Below, piece after piece: positions 1-9,358 of a stretch of 64,000 nucleotides of DNA. The stretch lies in NCBI GenBank assembly GCA_020630065.1, contig JAHDCC010000016.1:2973-66972 (forward strand), written 5' to 3'. Position 1 is the stretch's first letter. Each line of letters opens with the position of its first letter. Made by a program: the position numbers and the translations under genes. Origin of the DNA: Acidimicrobiales bacterium (GTDB lineage Bacteria; Actinomycetota; Acidimicrobiia; Acidimicrobiales; SZUA-35). The notes under the pieces are model-generated. The model had not been told where the DNA came from and searched no databases. It worked only from the letters and a program-made list of their open reading frames with translations.

Positions 1-462
1 TCAGATTCGTACAATAACCCGGTCGCAGAAGTCATCGCCCGCTACACGCTATACCGCCAGGCACGCTACTTTGCTGCTGGGCCGCCGGCCGTTGACCCTA
101 ACTATGAACCGATAGATGACCTGATGACAGGGAAAGTTGAGGAGCAATTTCGGGACCTCCTCACAAAGTGGAGCGATGGAAATGTGGTCCAGATTATCGA
201 AGAGTCAGACTCTGTGACGTATTCGCCGGAGGTGCTCTCACCGGTGATCAACAAGGTCGAGGGGTCAACTGTGATCGTTCAAGACTGCGTTGTCGACGAT
301 ACTTATTTACAGAATCGGACTACGGGAGAAATAGTGGACGAAGGCTTGAGGACACGCCAAGTGACGGTGGAGTTGGTTTATCTAGAAGGTCGGTGGCAGG
401 TGCGGGAATCCAACATAAACCACAAATATGAGGGGGAAAGCTCTTGTCCAGAACGAGCATAA
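1..462 (+). CDS. Hypothetical protein (5'-truncated by window edge), possibly an NTF2/Mce-associated-like fold in a pilus cluster
   Basis: Frame 1 is open from base 1 (SDSYNNPVAEVIARYTLYRQARYF...) through ORF 124..462; its stop overlaps the start of the next ORF. Confidence 0.6.
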   Translation, partial: SDSYNNPVAEVIARYTLYRQARYFAAGPPAVDPNYEPIDDLMTGKVEEQFRDLLTKWSDGNVVQIIEESDSVTYSPEVLSPVINKVEGSTVIVQDCVVDDTYLQNRTTGEIVDEGLRTRQVTVELVYLEGRWQVRESNINHKYEGESSCPERA

Positions 463-1484
463 GAAAGACAGCTGCGACCGTGGCGATACTTACTCTCCTA
501 CTAACATGCACGTCCACCGTTTCTTCAGCCCAGAACAACGACGTAAGCTTGGATGATTCCGACTCGTCGGAAGAGACGACAACGGATTTGGATTCTGGGT
601 CGGCGTTTATTGGGGTTGAGGAAGGGCCTAATGGGGATCGGGTGATTGTTGGTGTTGATGAAGTTAGGACGGGCGGCAGGAATAGTCGAAGCGTGCCGTC
701 TGATCTTGATTGTGTTTCTACCACGGCAATAGAGAACGATTTGGTTCAACCGGCGTACGGCCGACTAGGCGACTACGCCCTCGACGAAACAACCAACACC
801 GTACGAGAAAACATCCCACTGTACGGCAACGCCCCAGAAGTTGGGGTGGACAGCAAAGGGCGTATCGATGCTGAGACTGTGCTGGATGTTTTAGCGGTCC
901 GCCCGTCAGATGAACGCCTTTACTCACCAACCGGGCAATGGAACTACCTGTCGTGTGTGCGCGACGACGGGACGTTGGTGTTTGATCTTTTACCAGTGGG
1001 CGGCCCGGCAGTCAGCCTCTACGATTTACTGTTGCAAGGTTTAACGGCGATCGACCCGCCGATTCACGACTTCACTGTCAACCCGGTCGGGAAACAAGCC
1101 GTCCAGTTCCGGTCCCTGTTTTGGGTTGATCAGCAATATTGGAACACCGACCGTTCCACCACTGTCGGCAACGGAAACGTGTCGCTATCTGTCGCCCTGG
1201 TCCCGTATGAATCTGAATGGGATCCCGGTGACGGCTCCGACCCGATCATATGTGACGGCCCGGGCGAAGTATGGGAACGAGGAATGAAAGGCGAAACGTT
1301 CGACTGTAAACACACCTACCGGACAGTTAAAGGTCAGCCGTTCACGTTCACGTCAACGATCCGTTTCGAAATTCAGTGGAGCTCCAACTCTTCTGAAGTG
1401 TTAGGGCCGTTCTCGCCGTTAACCCGAGTTGACACGACAGAAGTCGGAGTTCGCGAGATTCAGATAGTTGAGAGCAATGCGTAG
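444..1484 (+). CDS. Secreted hypothetical protein
   Basis: 346 aa ORF with N-terminal signal-like hydrophobic segment (TAATVAILTLLLTCTSTVSSAQ); overlaps both neighbours, indicating an operon. Confidence 0.7.
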   Translation: MSRTSIRKTAATVAILTLLLTCTSTVSSAQNNDVSLDDSDSSEETTTDLDSGSAFIGVEEGPNGDRVIVGVDEVRTGGRNSRSVPSDLDCVSTTAIENDLVQPAYGRLGDYALDETTNTVRENIPLYGNAPEVGVDSKGRIDAETVLDVLAVRPSDERLYSPTGQWNYLSCVRDDGTLVFDLLPVGGPAVSLYDLLLQGLTAIDPPIHDFTVNPVGKQAVQFRSLFWVDQQYWNTDRSTTVGNGNVSLSVALVPYESEWDPGDGSDPIICDGPGEVWERGMKGETFDCKHTYRTVKGQPFTFTSTIRFEIQWSSNSSEVLGPFSPLTRVDTTEVGVREIQIVESNA

Positions 1485-1914
1485 CTGGTACAAACCTGCC
1501 GGTGTGGCAGGATGGTGGGAAAAGGTTACATCGGAAGACGGCGGATATATGTCGGTAGTTGCCGCCATGTTCGTAATAACGTTCATTGGATGTGTCGCCG
1601 TGGTAATCAACCAACACCAACATTTAGACGCGTTGGCGTTGGCGAGAGAAACCTCGTTTAACGCCGCCCGAGCCGGCGGGCAACAAATCGATGAAGGGTC
1701 GCTCGGCGCTGAAAACATTCCAGCGTTAGACCCGGAAGCGGCCGAACAAGCAGCCGAAGAAATAGTGGCCGCCGTCCCCGAAGTCAGTATTCAGGCGTTA
1801 GATGTAGACGAAACCGAAATAGTAGTCGTAGTCGAAATAACCGCCAACGGGATCTTGACTTCTAAAACGTTTAAAGCCACCGGACGAGCGACCGCTATCG
1901 ACCCAAACCGGTAA
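1468..1914 (+). CDS. TadE/TadG-like pilus-associated membrane protein
   Basis: Single N-terminal TM preceded by 'EDGGYMSVVAAMFVITFIG', followed by 'QHLDALALARETSFNAARAGGQQ', typical of TadE/TadG-like pseudopilin-like proteins. Confidence 0.6.
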   Translation: MRAMRSWYKPAGVAGWWEKVTSEDGGYMSVVAAMFVITFIGCVAVVINQHQHLDALALARETSFNAARAGGQQIDEGSLGAENIPALDPEAAEQAAEEIVAAVPEVSIQALDVDETEIVVVVEITANGILTSKTFKATGRATAIDPNR

Positions 1915-1981
1915 CCAGCCAACCTCGCCACACTGGTTTACGTGCCGTTAACCATCAGTTGGCACGCAAAACCTGCGATGA
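1878..1981 (+). repeat. Direct repeat copy 1 (~104 bp): 3' end of tadE-like gene plus downstream intergenic sequence
   Basis: caccggacgagcgaccgctatcgacccaaaccggtaaccagccaacctcgccacactggtttacgtgccgttaaccatcag... recurs at 3742..3845 with a few substitutions near the right end. Confidence 0.9.
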
Positions 1982-2046
1982 GAAGCAACGGCCAACCAGA
2001 CTGGGTTACACAATTTGACCACGACCCTTGAGAGTGAATGCAAATT

Positions 2047-2958
2047 CTACTTTTTTGTCCATATTTGTTCGTTGGGTTTCCAACGTTTAATATCCTCGTC
2101 GTTCAATAATGGGTTTAGCAGGTTAGCCGCCACGTCCATGGCTGCCTCCAGTGTTTGCTGTACCAATTGTGGAACTTTAGCTGCCTCTCGGGCATACCCG
2201 GTTTCCCAAGAGACATCAGGTGCAACTACTGCTGTTGGTTTGGCAAGTTTGCGATGAACATATTCGCTGAACAGCGCCGCTTGCAGTTCACTCGCCTCTA
2301 AAGAATGGTTGGTTGCTAATAGAACTAGATCGACAAGGTCTCGATACCGGCTGCTCGGTCGCTTTTCCAAACCATATGTGTCAATCATCGCAGCGTGCTT
2401 GTCAGCGATATGGTCAACAACTGAATAGACAACGTAGTCTGCGCTCGGGAGTCCAGGGATTGACACTGGCCTCAGTCCAGTCACAATGTCTGGTTCTTTG
2501 GTCATATTTGATGAAATTACTACGTCGATGTTAAATCGTTGGAACTCTTTGTTGCCGATGAAGGCAACCACGTCAAGGTTGACTCCAGTCGCTGCGTTGG
2601 TGAACTGTCTTCCGTTGGTCAAGATATCGAAGGTAAAGAAGTCCCCGAAGGTATCATCGGCAGCAAGATCCTGAATTTCGGCGACTGCTTCGCTCAGCTC
2701 ACCATCGTAGAACAAGTCAATATCCATACTGTGTCTCGCTTGATCTGGAATGCGAGCAAGTAACCCTCCACCACCCTTTAGTATCCACTGGTTGGGGCGG
2801 GAGGCAAACACTCGAACCAGTAGACGATCGTAGGCAAATTGGCGGCGAAGTTCAGCCATGCTATAGGTGCCTTTATTTGCCTGATCACGAAGACGATCTT
2901 TCAGTGCCGCATCAAACGAAGGGGGCGATTCATAGGGAAACTCTAACTCTTCACTCAT
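2047..2958 (-). CDS. abiEii: AbiEii-family nucleotidyltransferase toxin (type IV TA)
   Basis: Motif WILKGGGGLLARI...HSMDIDLFYDG matches the AbiEii/DUF1814 signature (KGG-x-L ... D-x-D); overlaps the upstream AbiEi-like gene by 4 nt. Confidence 0.85.
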   Translation of the reverse strand: MSEELEFPYESPPSFDAALKDRLRDQANKGTYSMAELRRQFAYDRLLVRVFASRPNQWILKGGGGLLARIPDQARHSMDIDLFYDGELSEAVAEIQDLAADDTFGDFFTFDILTNGRQFTNAATGVNLDVVAFIGNKEFQRFNIDVVISSNMTKEPDIVTGLRPVSIPGLPSADYVVYSVVDHIADKHAAMIDTYGLEKRPSSRYRDLVDLVLLATNHSLEASELQAALFSEYVHRKLAKPTAVVAPDVSWETGYAREAAKVPQLVQQTLEAAMDVAANLLNPLLNDEDIKRWKPNEQIWTKK

Positions 2959-3578
2959 TTCGAAGTTCCAAAGTCGACCGACATATCGACAAGAGCGGCG
3001 AATTCGCTAGTGGATACCCCAACGACGGAAGACACCTGTTCAAGACTTGTTACCCCTGCTTGTGTAGCGTCGTTAATGAACCGACCCAGATGCCCTCCAT
3101 CGACCCCAGCTGCATAAAGATCCGCCGCAGTTCTGTTCACATTAGTGACAGCGAAACCATCGACAACTGTCCAATCGGATCGAGGTATCCCGTCTGAGCG
3201 GCGGTAGACCTTCACTCCTGACGATGGTTGGAGTCGTAGTGAGCTGGTGAAGGTGGGCGTGTCGGCTAGAAATACTCCTAACCCATGGACCGAAGCGGCC
3301 GATTCATGCGACACCCAAATACTAGGACGGAGTACACGTTGGCGTGGTGATAGCTCTGGACGTAGCCGTAGCCACGCAACTCGGAGATCGCTAAGGTGAT
3401 CTTCTGGCGCACCTGCTACTCGGTAAACGCCGTGCCCGACCCGATGAATAAAGCCTTTAGATGCCGAACGGGTGAGGTCATAGTCAGCGATTCCTGTCTG
3501 CGACGCTTGAGCACGAGTAAAATAGCCTCGTTGGGCTTCCGGGATGTCTTCGAGTTGTTCAACGACGTTAACTGCCAT
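2955..3578 (-). CDS. abiEi: AbiEi-family antitoxin
   Basis: N-terminal winged-helix 'GYFTRAQASQTGIADYDLTRSASKGFIHRVGHGVYRVAG' typical of AbiEi antitoxins; directly upstream of the AbiEii gene. Confidence 0.85.
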   Translation of the reverse strand: MAVNVVEQLEDIPEAQRGYFTRAQASQTGIADYDLTRSASKGFIHRVGHGVYRVAGAPEDHLSDLRVAWLRLRPELSPRQRVLRPSIWVSHESAASVHGLGVFLADTPTFTSSLRLQPSSGVKVYRRSDGIPRSDWTVVDGFAVTNVNRTAADLYAAGVDGGHLGRFINDATQAGVTSLEQVSSVVGVSTSEFAALVDMSVDFGTSK

Positions 3579-3619
3579 ACTGCAAACCTTGCTACTGGTG
3601 CAACCTTTAAAGCACTATG
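3576..3619. promoter_or_regulatory. Degenerate second operator-like inverted repeat overlapping the abiEi start codon
   Basis: catactgcaaaccttgc (3576-3592) is a near copy of the left arm at 3638-3654 (2 mismatches); the right arm (gcaacctttaaagcactatg) is imperfect. Confidence 0.5.
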
Positions 3620-3637
3620 CATCTCCTGGCTTCGAAC

Positions 3638-3678
3638 CATACTGTAAAACTTGCCCTATGTGCAAGTTTTACAGTATG
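3638..3678. promoter_or_regulatory. Perfect 17-bp inverted repeat, candidate AbiEi operator
   Basis: catactgtaaaacttgc - cctatgt - gcaagttttacagtatg; perfect arms with a 7-nt spacer, upstream of the abiE operon. Confidence 0.8.
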
Positions 3679-3686
3679 CAACCATC

Positions 3687-3777
3687 CCAGCGTTAGACCG
3701 GAAGCGGCCGAAGAAATAGTGGCCGCCGCCCCCGACCCTGTCACCGGACGAGCGACCGCTATCGACCCAAACCGGTA
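3687..3777 (+). pseudogene. Decayed duplicate of the 3' end of the tadE-like gene (1468..1914)
   Basis: ccagcgttagac(c)cggaagcggccgaagaaatagtggccgccg...caccggacgagcgaccgctatcgacccaaaccggtaa matches 1720..1914 with internal deletions. Confidence 0.85.
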
Positions 3778-3845
3778 ACCAGCCAACCTCGCCACACTGG
3801 TTTACGTGCCGTTAACCATCAGCTGGTATACAGAACCTGCGATGA
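3742..3845 (+). repeat. Direct repeat copy 2 (~104 bp)
   Basis: Near identical to 1878..1981; its right end lies at the probable ATG of the aquaporin-like gene. Confidence 0.9.
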
Positions 3846-4513
3846 CAAACGACAAGATGATGCTGGCGAGAAAAGCGGCGGCCGAGTTCACGGGAACAGG
3901 CTTTCTATTGGCGGCCGTGGTGGGGTCTGGAATAGCGGCTGAAACATTAAGCGAAGATGTTGGCCTTCAACTATTTCAAAACGCCTTCGCTACCGCAGGT
4001 GTTTTAGCGGCGCTCATTTTGACCTTCGGTGTCGTATCGGGCGCCCATTTCAACCCGGTGGTTACCCTGGCCGAACGAGTCTTTGGAACAATCGACACCC
4101 AGACTGCGGTAGCGTACGTGATCGCTCAAACCAGCGGCGGCATCATCGGAGTGATCGTCGCCAACCTCATGTTTGACCTTCCCGCCGTTGACTGGTCGAC
4201 CAAAGACCGGTCCGCCGGACATCTCGTGTTCGCTGAAGTAATCGCCACCCTCGGACTCCTACTCGTCATTTTCGGGGTGGTGCGTTCAGGAAAATCTTCC
4301 GTCGTTGCGTTCTCGGTCGCCGGCTACATCGGTGGCGCCTACTACTTCACCTCCTCAACAAGTTTCGCCAACCCAGCGGTCACCATCGCACGAACCTTTT
4401 CCGACACCTTCGCCGGAATCGAGCCCGCTTCAGCGCCCGGTTTCATAGCCGCCCAACTAGCAGGAACCGTCATCGGGCTGGCCGTCATCTCGTTCATATG
4501 GCCTGAGAAATAG
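3842..4513 (+). CDS. MIP/aquaporin family protein
   Basis: Polytopic membrane protein with NPV (GAHFNPVVTLAE) and second NPA (SFANPAVTIART) boxes. ORF track start is 3806; the ATG at 3842 (MTNDKMMLARKAAAEFTGTG) is more plausible. Confidence 0.85.
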   Translation: MTNDKMMLARKAAAEFTGTGFLLAAVVGSGIAAETLSEDVGLQLFQNAFATAGVLAALILTFGVVSGAHFNPVVTLAERVFGTIDTQTAVAYVIAQTSGGIIGVIVANLMFDLPAVDWSTKDRSAGHLVFAEVIATLGLLLVIFGVVRSGKSSVVAFSVAGYIGGAYYFTSSTSFANPAVTIARTFSDTFAGIEPASAPGFIAAQLAGTVIGLAVISFIWPEK

Positions 4514-4549
4514 AACAGCGAAGAACCCTCGATCAGTTAGGGTCGAAGA

Positions 4550-5332
4550 GTGAAACCCGAACCACCGATCCTCCAATTCGATTCGTCCCAAACCGCAGTC
4601 GTAAACCCAACCGACTGGCACCAACCCATCGACGGCATAGCGCCACGAGCCGTCATCACCTGGATGAAAGACGTGCACGACATGGTGATCGACAAATACG
4701 ACACCGTCGAACGGCACCGACTATCGGTCGAAAGCGCCGACAGCATCATCTACGAACTCGAAATCGACAACACACCCGTCATCCTGGCGGCAGCCCAAGT
4801 CGGGGCACCGATCTCGACTATCCTGCTCGAAACGTTAATAGCTATTGGCTGCGACACCTTCATCTCGGTCGGCTCATCCGGTGGGCTAACGTCCCAGCAT
4901 CCACCTTCGACCGTCGTCGTTCCCACCACCACAATCCGAGACGAAGGCACCTCCTATCACTATCTGCCTGCGAATACCGAAGCGTCACCGGACACCGCCA
5001 TCCAAAACCTGCTTTGGGCGTCCCTCAACGACGAAGGTTTCACCACCACACGAGGCGCGGTGTGGACAACTGACGGGTTGTTCAGAGAAACACGCGCCCG
5101 AGTAGACCAACGCATCTCGCAAGGGGCGTTAGCGGTCGACATGGAAGCAGCTGCCCTTGCCGCCGCCGCAACGTTTAGAGGAGTCCAACTTGGGCAGATC
5201 GTTTACGTGGCAGACACGTTGATAGAAGGTTCATGGGACCCAGAAGCTTTAGTGAACCCTGATACCGATTTTCGATACCGACTTCTACTGTCGACTCTAC
5301 GCTGCTGCTGCGCCATACCAGCCAGCCACTAG
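4550..5332 (+). CDS. Purine/uridine phosphorylase superfamily nucleoside phosphorylase
   Basis: QVGAPISTILLETLIAIGCDTFISVGSSGGL and ALAVDMEAAALAAAATFRGV signatures. Confidence 0.85.
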   Translation: MKPEPPILQFDSSQTAVVNPTDWHQPIDGIAPRAVITWMKDVHDMVIDKYDTVERHRLSVESADSIIYELEIDNTPVILAAAQVGAPISTILLETLIAIGCDTFISVGSSGGLTSQHPPSTVVVPTTTIRDEGTSYHYLPANTEASPDTAIQNLLWASLNDEGFTTTRGAVWTTDGLFRETRARVDQRISQGALAVDMEAAALAAAATFRGVQLGQIVYVADTLIEGSWDPEALVNPDTDFRYRLLLSTLRCCCAIPASH

Positions 5333-5367
5333 ACGCCCGGCCCTGACCTCACACCCTCGACGCGCAG

Positions 5368-5820
5368 ATGATACCGTTTGAAGTGATGAGCAACGTGTCC
5401 GACATCGACACCCGCAGCGGGATCACCAAACCTATCGTGATCTTCGATGGCGTATGTGGCCTATGTAATCACTCGGTTGACTTCATTATAAAACGGGACA
5501 AAAAGAAGCGATTTGTTTTCGCCCCGAACCAGAGTTCAGCCGCCCAAAGCCTCCTCGAAACCGGTAATATTTCGGCCTTCGACGTAGACACCATATACCT
5601 GTACGACAACGGCGAATTCTATGACAAGTCGACTGCCGTGCTGCGTATCGCCTCTGAACTTCCATGGCCGTGGAAAGCGGCATCGATCGGGCGCTTCCTT
5701 CCCCGTGCAGTCCGAGACGGCTTGTACGGTTTCGTAGCGACGAACAGATATCGATGGTTCGGCAAACACGAAACGTGTCGAATCCCGACCCCGGAAGAAC
5801 GATCAAGGTTCTTGCCGTAG
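5368..5820 (+). CDS. DCC1-like thiol-disulfide oxidoreductase (DUF393)
   Basis: VIFDGVCGLCNHSVDFIIKRDKKKRFVFAPNQS signature. Confidence 0.85.
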   Translation: MIPFEVMSNVSDIDTRSGITKPIVIFDGVCGLCNHSVDFIIKRDKKKRFVFAPNQSSAAQSLLETGNISAFDVDTIYLYDNGEFYDKSTAVLRIASELPWPWKAASIGRFLPRAVRDGLYGFVATNRYRWFGKHETCRIPTPEERSRFLP

Positions 5821-6068
5821 TAGGTAGTTTCACTGCAGCGATGAACTTCGACTCACAGGCCCTAGGTTATTCAGCCCGTCCGGGCACACGCTATGCCCAA
5901 CTATTCAGAGTCAAGACACCTAAAGCGACATCCGTCGCTACCTTGCGGTAACCCGGCCACTCTAAAATAGGTTCACGGGCGGACATAACTAACTCATGCA
6001 GCACTGGGTGTTCTTATTAACGCGCGTACTATGCCGTGAAAAACATGTAGAGGCGAGCAGATCACACC

Positions 6069-7571
6069 ATGACAATCGAGATCGGCGATACACCCGAACC
6101 GGAACCAAATATGGTCACCCCAGATTCGTTTTCCTATACGCCAACTGAAGCTCTGCAAATCATTGCCGGCTCCCCTGACCAGCCGCTGATTCTTGACCTC
6201 GACTTGACCCTCGTTTTTGGTCCGACAACAGAGGCGTTCCTCGATTCAGCCCGCCCGTCTAGTTACGCCTACGTTCTGCTGTCTGTGTTAGACAAAGTTT
6301 CGCCTTGGCGGTTTCTTCCGGGCGGCCAGGATAATCGCCACTGGATGCGAGTCCTGTTCCTTCTTTTGTTGATGCCATGGTCGTATTTCCGGTGGCGGAC
6401 AGAAGCAGAAAAGTGGACCAAAGTAAATGCCAACCGACAGCTGGTTGACGCAGCCAGAAACCATAATGGCAGGGTCGTTGTAGTCACCAGAGGATTCGCT
6501 GCGATCGTCAACCCGGTAGTTGATGCGCTGCGTCTATCTAACGACGAAAAAGTTCTGACCATCGCGTGTAAAGTATCGCGGTGGAGAGGTTTGCGGCAGT
6601 TCTCCAAAACTGAGCACGTCGAACAAAGCCCCCACCTTGCGACAGCGTCAGACGCGATAATGGTCAGTGGTTCGATCCAGGATTACGACCTGTTTATGGC
6701 CTGCGAAACGCCGGTTCTGACCGAATGGAAAGACGCCTATTGGATACAGCCCCATGAGAACGCCTATGTCCCGCTCCGATATGTCCAACTAACCAAAACC
6801 CCGTTCAATGGTTTCGTTCAAGCCGCGTGGATCAAAGATGACCTCTACATAGTGTTGTTGGCGCTTAGTTTGACGGTGTGGGCGCTTCCTATTCACGCCA
6901 TCGGCATCGGCATGTTGTCTTTTGCGTTATGGATCACCTACGAAACCGGTTACTACGAAAATGATGTTCTCGGCTCGACCCGTGAAACTGATCCGGTACT
7001 CCCCACCAATTTCGACGAGGTTCGAGGGTCGGTTCCCAGATTCGCTCCGTGGGTGTGGGCGCTGGCGGCCACAGTTGCCGGGGCACCGTTCATAGCGGTT
7101 GGAAGCGGTAGGTCTCTTACCGATAGCGGCGTGATCGTTCTAGGTTGGATGGCTGTGCTGGCTTTTATTCGGCTGGTTTTTGCGTTCTTCAATCGGGTCC
7201 CGAAAGTGCATCGAGTTGTTCCTCATCTGCTTCTTCAGATTGGAAAATATTTTGGATTTCTGGCGGTCACCGCAGTTACCCCTCTCGGTGTTGCTCTGCT
7301 GGCCACCCAAGTTGCGTACCGTTGGGTGCCGTATGTGAGGTACCGGTGGTCGAAGGCGGCGACGTTCGCTGCCCGGCCGCTTCATCGAACCAGGCTGTCG
7401 GTTTTTGTGGTTCTCGCCGTCCCGAGCCTGGTTTTTATCGACCGTTCGATAGGCCAGCTGATTCTGTTTAGTTTGGCGGTTGTGCTGTTCGGCAGGCGGG
7501 TTCTGAAAGAGAAATCTGCTGAGCGGGGAGCCCCGCATCGCCCGATGGCCAGTCAGCCATCTCACGCGTAA
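6069..7571 (+). CDS. HAD-like hydrolase fused to a polytopic (UbiA-like) membrane domain
   Basis: N-terminal LILDLDLTLVFG (HAD motif I) and VVVVTRG; C-terminal multi-TM region with 'YETGYYENDVLGSTRETDP', resembling UbiA-like Asp-rich motifs. Confidence 0.5.
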   Translation: MTIEIGDTPEPEPNMVTPDSFSYTPTEALQIIAGSPDQPLILDLDLTLVFGPTTEAFLDSARPSSYAYVLLSVLDKVSPWRFLPGGQDNRHWMRVLFLLLLMPWSYFRWRTEAEKWTKVNANRQLVDAARNHNGRVVVVTRGFAAIVNPVVDALRLSNDEKVLTIACKVSRWRGLRQFSKTEHVEQSPHLATASDAIMVSGSIQDYDLFMACETPVLTEWKDAYWIQPHENAYVPLRYVQLTKTPFNGFVQAAWIKDDLYIVLLALSLTVWALPIHAIGIGMLSFALWITYETGYYENDVLGSTRETDPVLPTNFDEVRGSVPRFAPWVWALAATVAGAPFIAVGSGRSLTDSGVIVLGWMAVLAFIRLVFAFFNRVPKVHRVVPHLLLQIGKYFGFLAVTAVTPLGVALLATQVAYRWVPYVRYRWSKAATFAARPLHRTRLSVFVVLAVPSLVFIDRSIGQLILFSLAVVLFGRRVLKEKSAERGAPHRPMASQPSHA

Positions 7572-7576
7572 GACAG

Positions 7577-8290
7577 TTAGCGAATGAACTCGTCGAAAAC
7601 GGTGTCTTCGACTTCGGTGCCCTCGAACGTGGAGCAGCTATCGTCGCCGTCGGTCGGTGACTGAAAGATATCGATCCCGATGCTGCTGTCGACTCGCCAT
7701 TGTCGATCTTCGCCTCTGACGACTCGAAGCAACGCCAACGCGGTCTGGCTGGAGTCATCCAGCACTTCGCCTTGTTGGTCGACCGTTACGTAGTAGTTTC
7801 GTTGACATTCCAACACTCCAATAACGTCATTGTTGGAAGCTGATTTCCGTGACCACAAGATGGCGTGTTCTGATGGGAGTGGATTAGCGGCCGAACGAAT
7901 CCCTTCTTCTTTGTACTGGGCGAAGCGGTCTGCGAGTGAAGCTAGGCTTTCGCCCGAGTCGGTGGCTGAAAAGTCGTCTTCGGTACAGAATTGTCGAGCC
8001 GAATCATCCTCGGAAGAGTCTCCAGAGACTTGGGTATAGGAGAGGCATCGGTCAAAGTTCACGAATGACCAGTGGGCGGCAAACGCGGCCGATTGCTCGT
8101 CGACGTCGGCGCTGATAGTGGTAGTCGGGGCGTCGCTTTGAGGACGGGTGTCCTCGGGTGCGGGAGCGGTGCTTGCCGTTTGTTCGGTCACTTCAGCGGA
8201 GATAGTCGGCGCTTGTGTGTTCGCAGCGTCGCTCGAACAGGCCGCACCTATACATGCCATTCCGGCTACAGCTAACATTGCGCGCCGCAA
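7577..8290 (-). CDS. Putative lipoprotein, hypothetical
   Basis: N-terminal lipobox-like LAVAGMACIGAACSSDAA; Thr/Ser/Ala linker. Confidence 0.6.
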   Translation of the reverse strand: MRRAMLAVAGMACIGAACSSDAANTQAPTISAEVTEQTASTAPAPEDTRPQSDAPTTTISADVDEQSAAFAAHWSFVNFDRCLSYTQVSGDSSEDDSARQFCTEDDFSATDSGESLASLADRFAQYKEEGIRSAANPLPSEHAILWSRKSASNNDVIGVLECQRNYYVTVDQQGEVLDDSSQTALALLRVVRGEDRQWRVDSSIGIDIFQSPTDGDDSCSTFEGTEVEDTVFDEFIR

Positions 8291-8450
8291 CTTTCTACTC
8301 CTACATATTTGACCTGCTGTTCAAAACTGTAACACCTCAATGAGGTGTACAAATGATCTGGGATAGTTAGCTAACGGGTTGTCATCTCGAATTACGGGGC
8401 GAACTGGGTCGACTGAATCACCTGTTCGGACCTCGAGAACTGCGCGGAGA

Positions 8451-9338
8451 CTACGACAAAGCTGGAATCTCAAACTCGGAACGAACGGGTAGCCGCCCTT
8501 GACCGACACCTTCACAGACGTACAGATCGCCACCGATCTCCGGATCCGGATCGTCGGTTACCGGGTCTTTACCCGCAGTTGAGATGTAAAGATCCTGCAG
8601 GTTTGGTCCACCGAAACAGCAGGATGACACATACGGGGCCGACACTTCGATGATCGACAGTGTTTCGCCTTCGGGGGACAGGTGGTGAACTGCGCCTGCG
8701 TCCCAAAGCGCTACCCACAAGTTGCCTGACGCGTCGAGAGTCATTCCGTCGGGGTGTCCAAGCTCGTTGTCAAATTCAGTGACGGTGCGCGCTTGCCCTA
8801 ACGGGCCATCCGGATTGTAGGGGTAGGCCAATACCCGCTGGCTTCGAGTGTCGATGTAGTACATGGTCGATCGGTCTAAAGACCAGTCGATTCCGTTACT
8901 GATCGTGACTGATTCGATGAGGGTTTCGATCGACCCATCAGAGCGAACCCGGTAGAGAGAGCCTTTACCGGCGACCGCTGTTTCATGCATCGTTCCACAG
9001 ACCAGTTGCCCCCACGGGTCTACGGCTGCGTCGTTGCTTCGGATCGTTGAGTCGGTCTGAAATGAAAGATGGTGGGTCCAGGTTTGTGGTTGAACCTGGT
9101 AACGGTACAGGCCTTGTCGCGCTGGAACCCACAGGTCTCCGTTGGCGCCAAGCATGATGGCCGCAGGATTTTGCGGGGCCGACACTTCGTTGAGTGTTCT
9201 CGTTTGGGGGTTCCACGTCAGAAGGCGGTTGCCGAGGATGTCGACAAACCACACGATTTGGCGGATGTCGTCCCAAATTGGGCCTTCGCCAAGGTGGCAT
9301 GTTGACGGCGCGGAAAGGTCTGCTTTGGTGAGTTGCAT
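8451..9338 (-). CDS. SMP-30/gluconolactonase/LRE family protein
   Basis: HLGEGPIWDD, NGIDWSLDRSTMYYIDT, GHPDGMTLDASGNLWVALW are SMP-30/regucalcin hallmarks. Confidence 0.9.
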   Translation of the reverse strand: MQLTKADLSAPSTCHLGEGPIWDDIRQIVWFVDILGNRLLTWNPQTRTLNEVSAPQNPAAIMLGANGDLWVPARQGLYRYQVQPQTWTHHLSFQTDSTIRSNDAAVDPWGQLVCGTMHETAVAGKGSLYRVRSDGSIETLIESVTISNGIDWSLDRSTMYYIDTRSQRVLAYPYNPDGPLGQARTVTEFDNELGHPDGMTLDASGNLWVALWDAGAVHHLSPEGETLSIIEVSAPYVSSCCFGGPNLQDLYISTAGKDPVTDDPDPEIGGDLYVCEGVGQGRLPVRSEFEIPALS

Positions 9339-9358
9339 AACGTGTGAGCGAAGCCTAG

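Noticed and set aside
8321-8533. 70-aa minus-strand ORF downstream of the lactonase gene
   Set aside because: Overlaps the lactonase C-terminus in another frame; no recognisable family.
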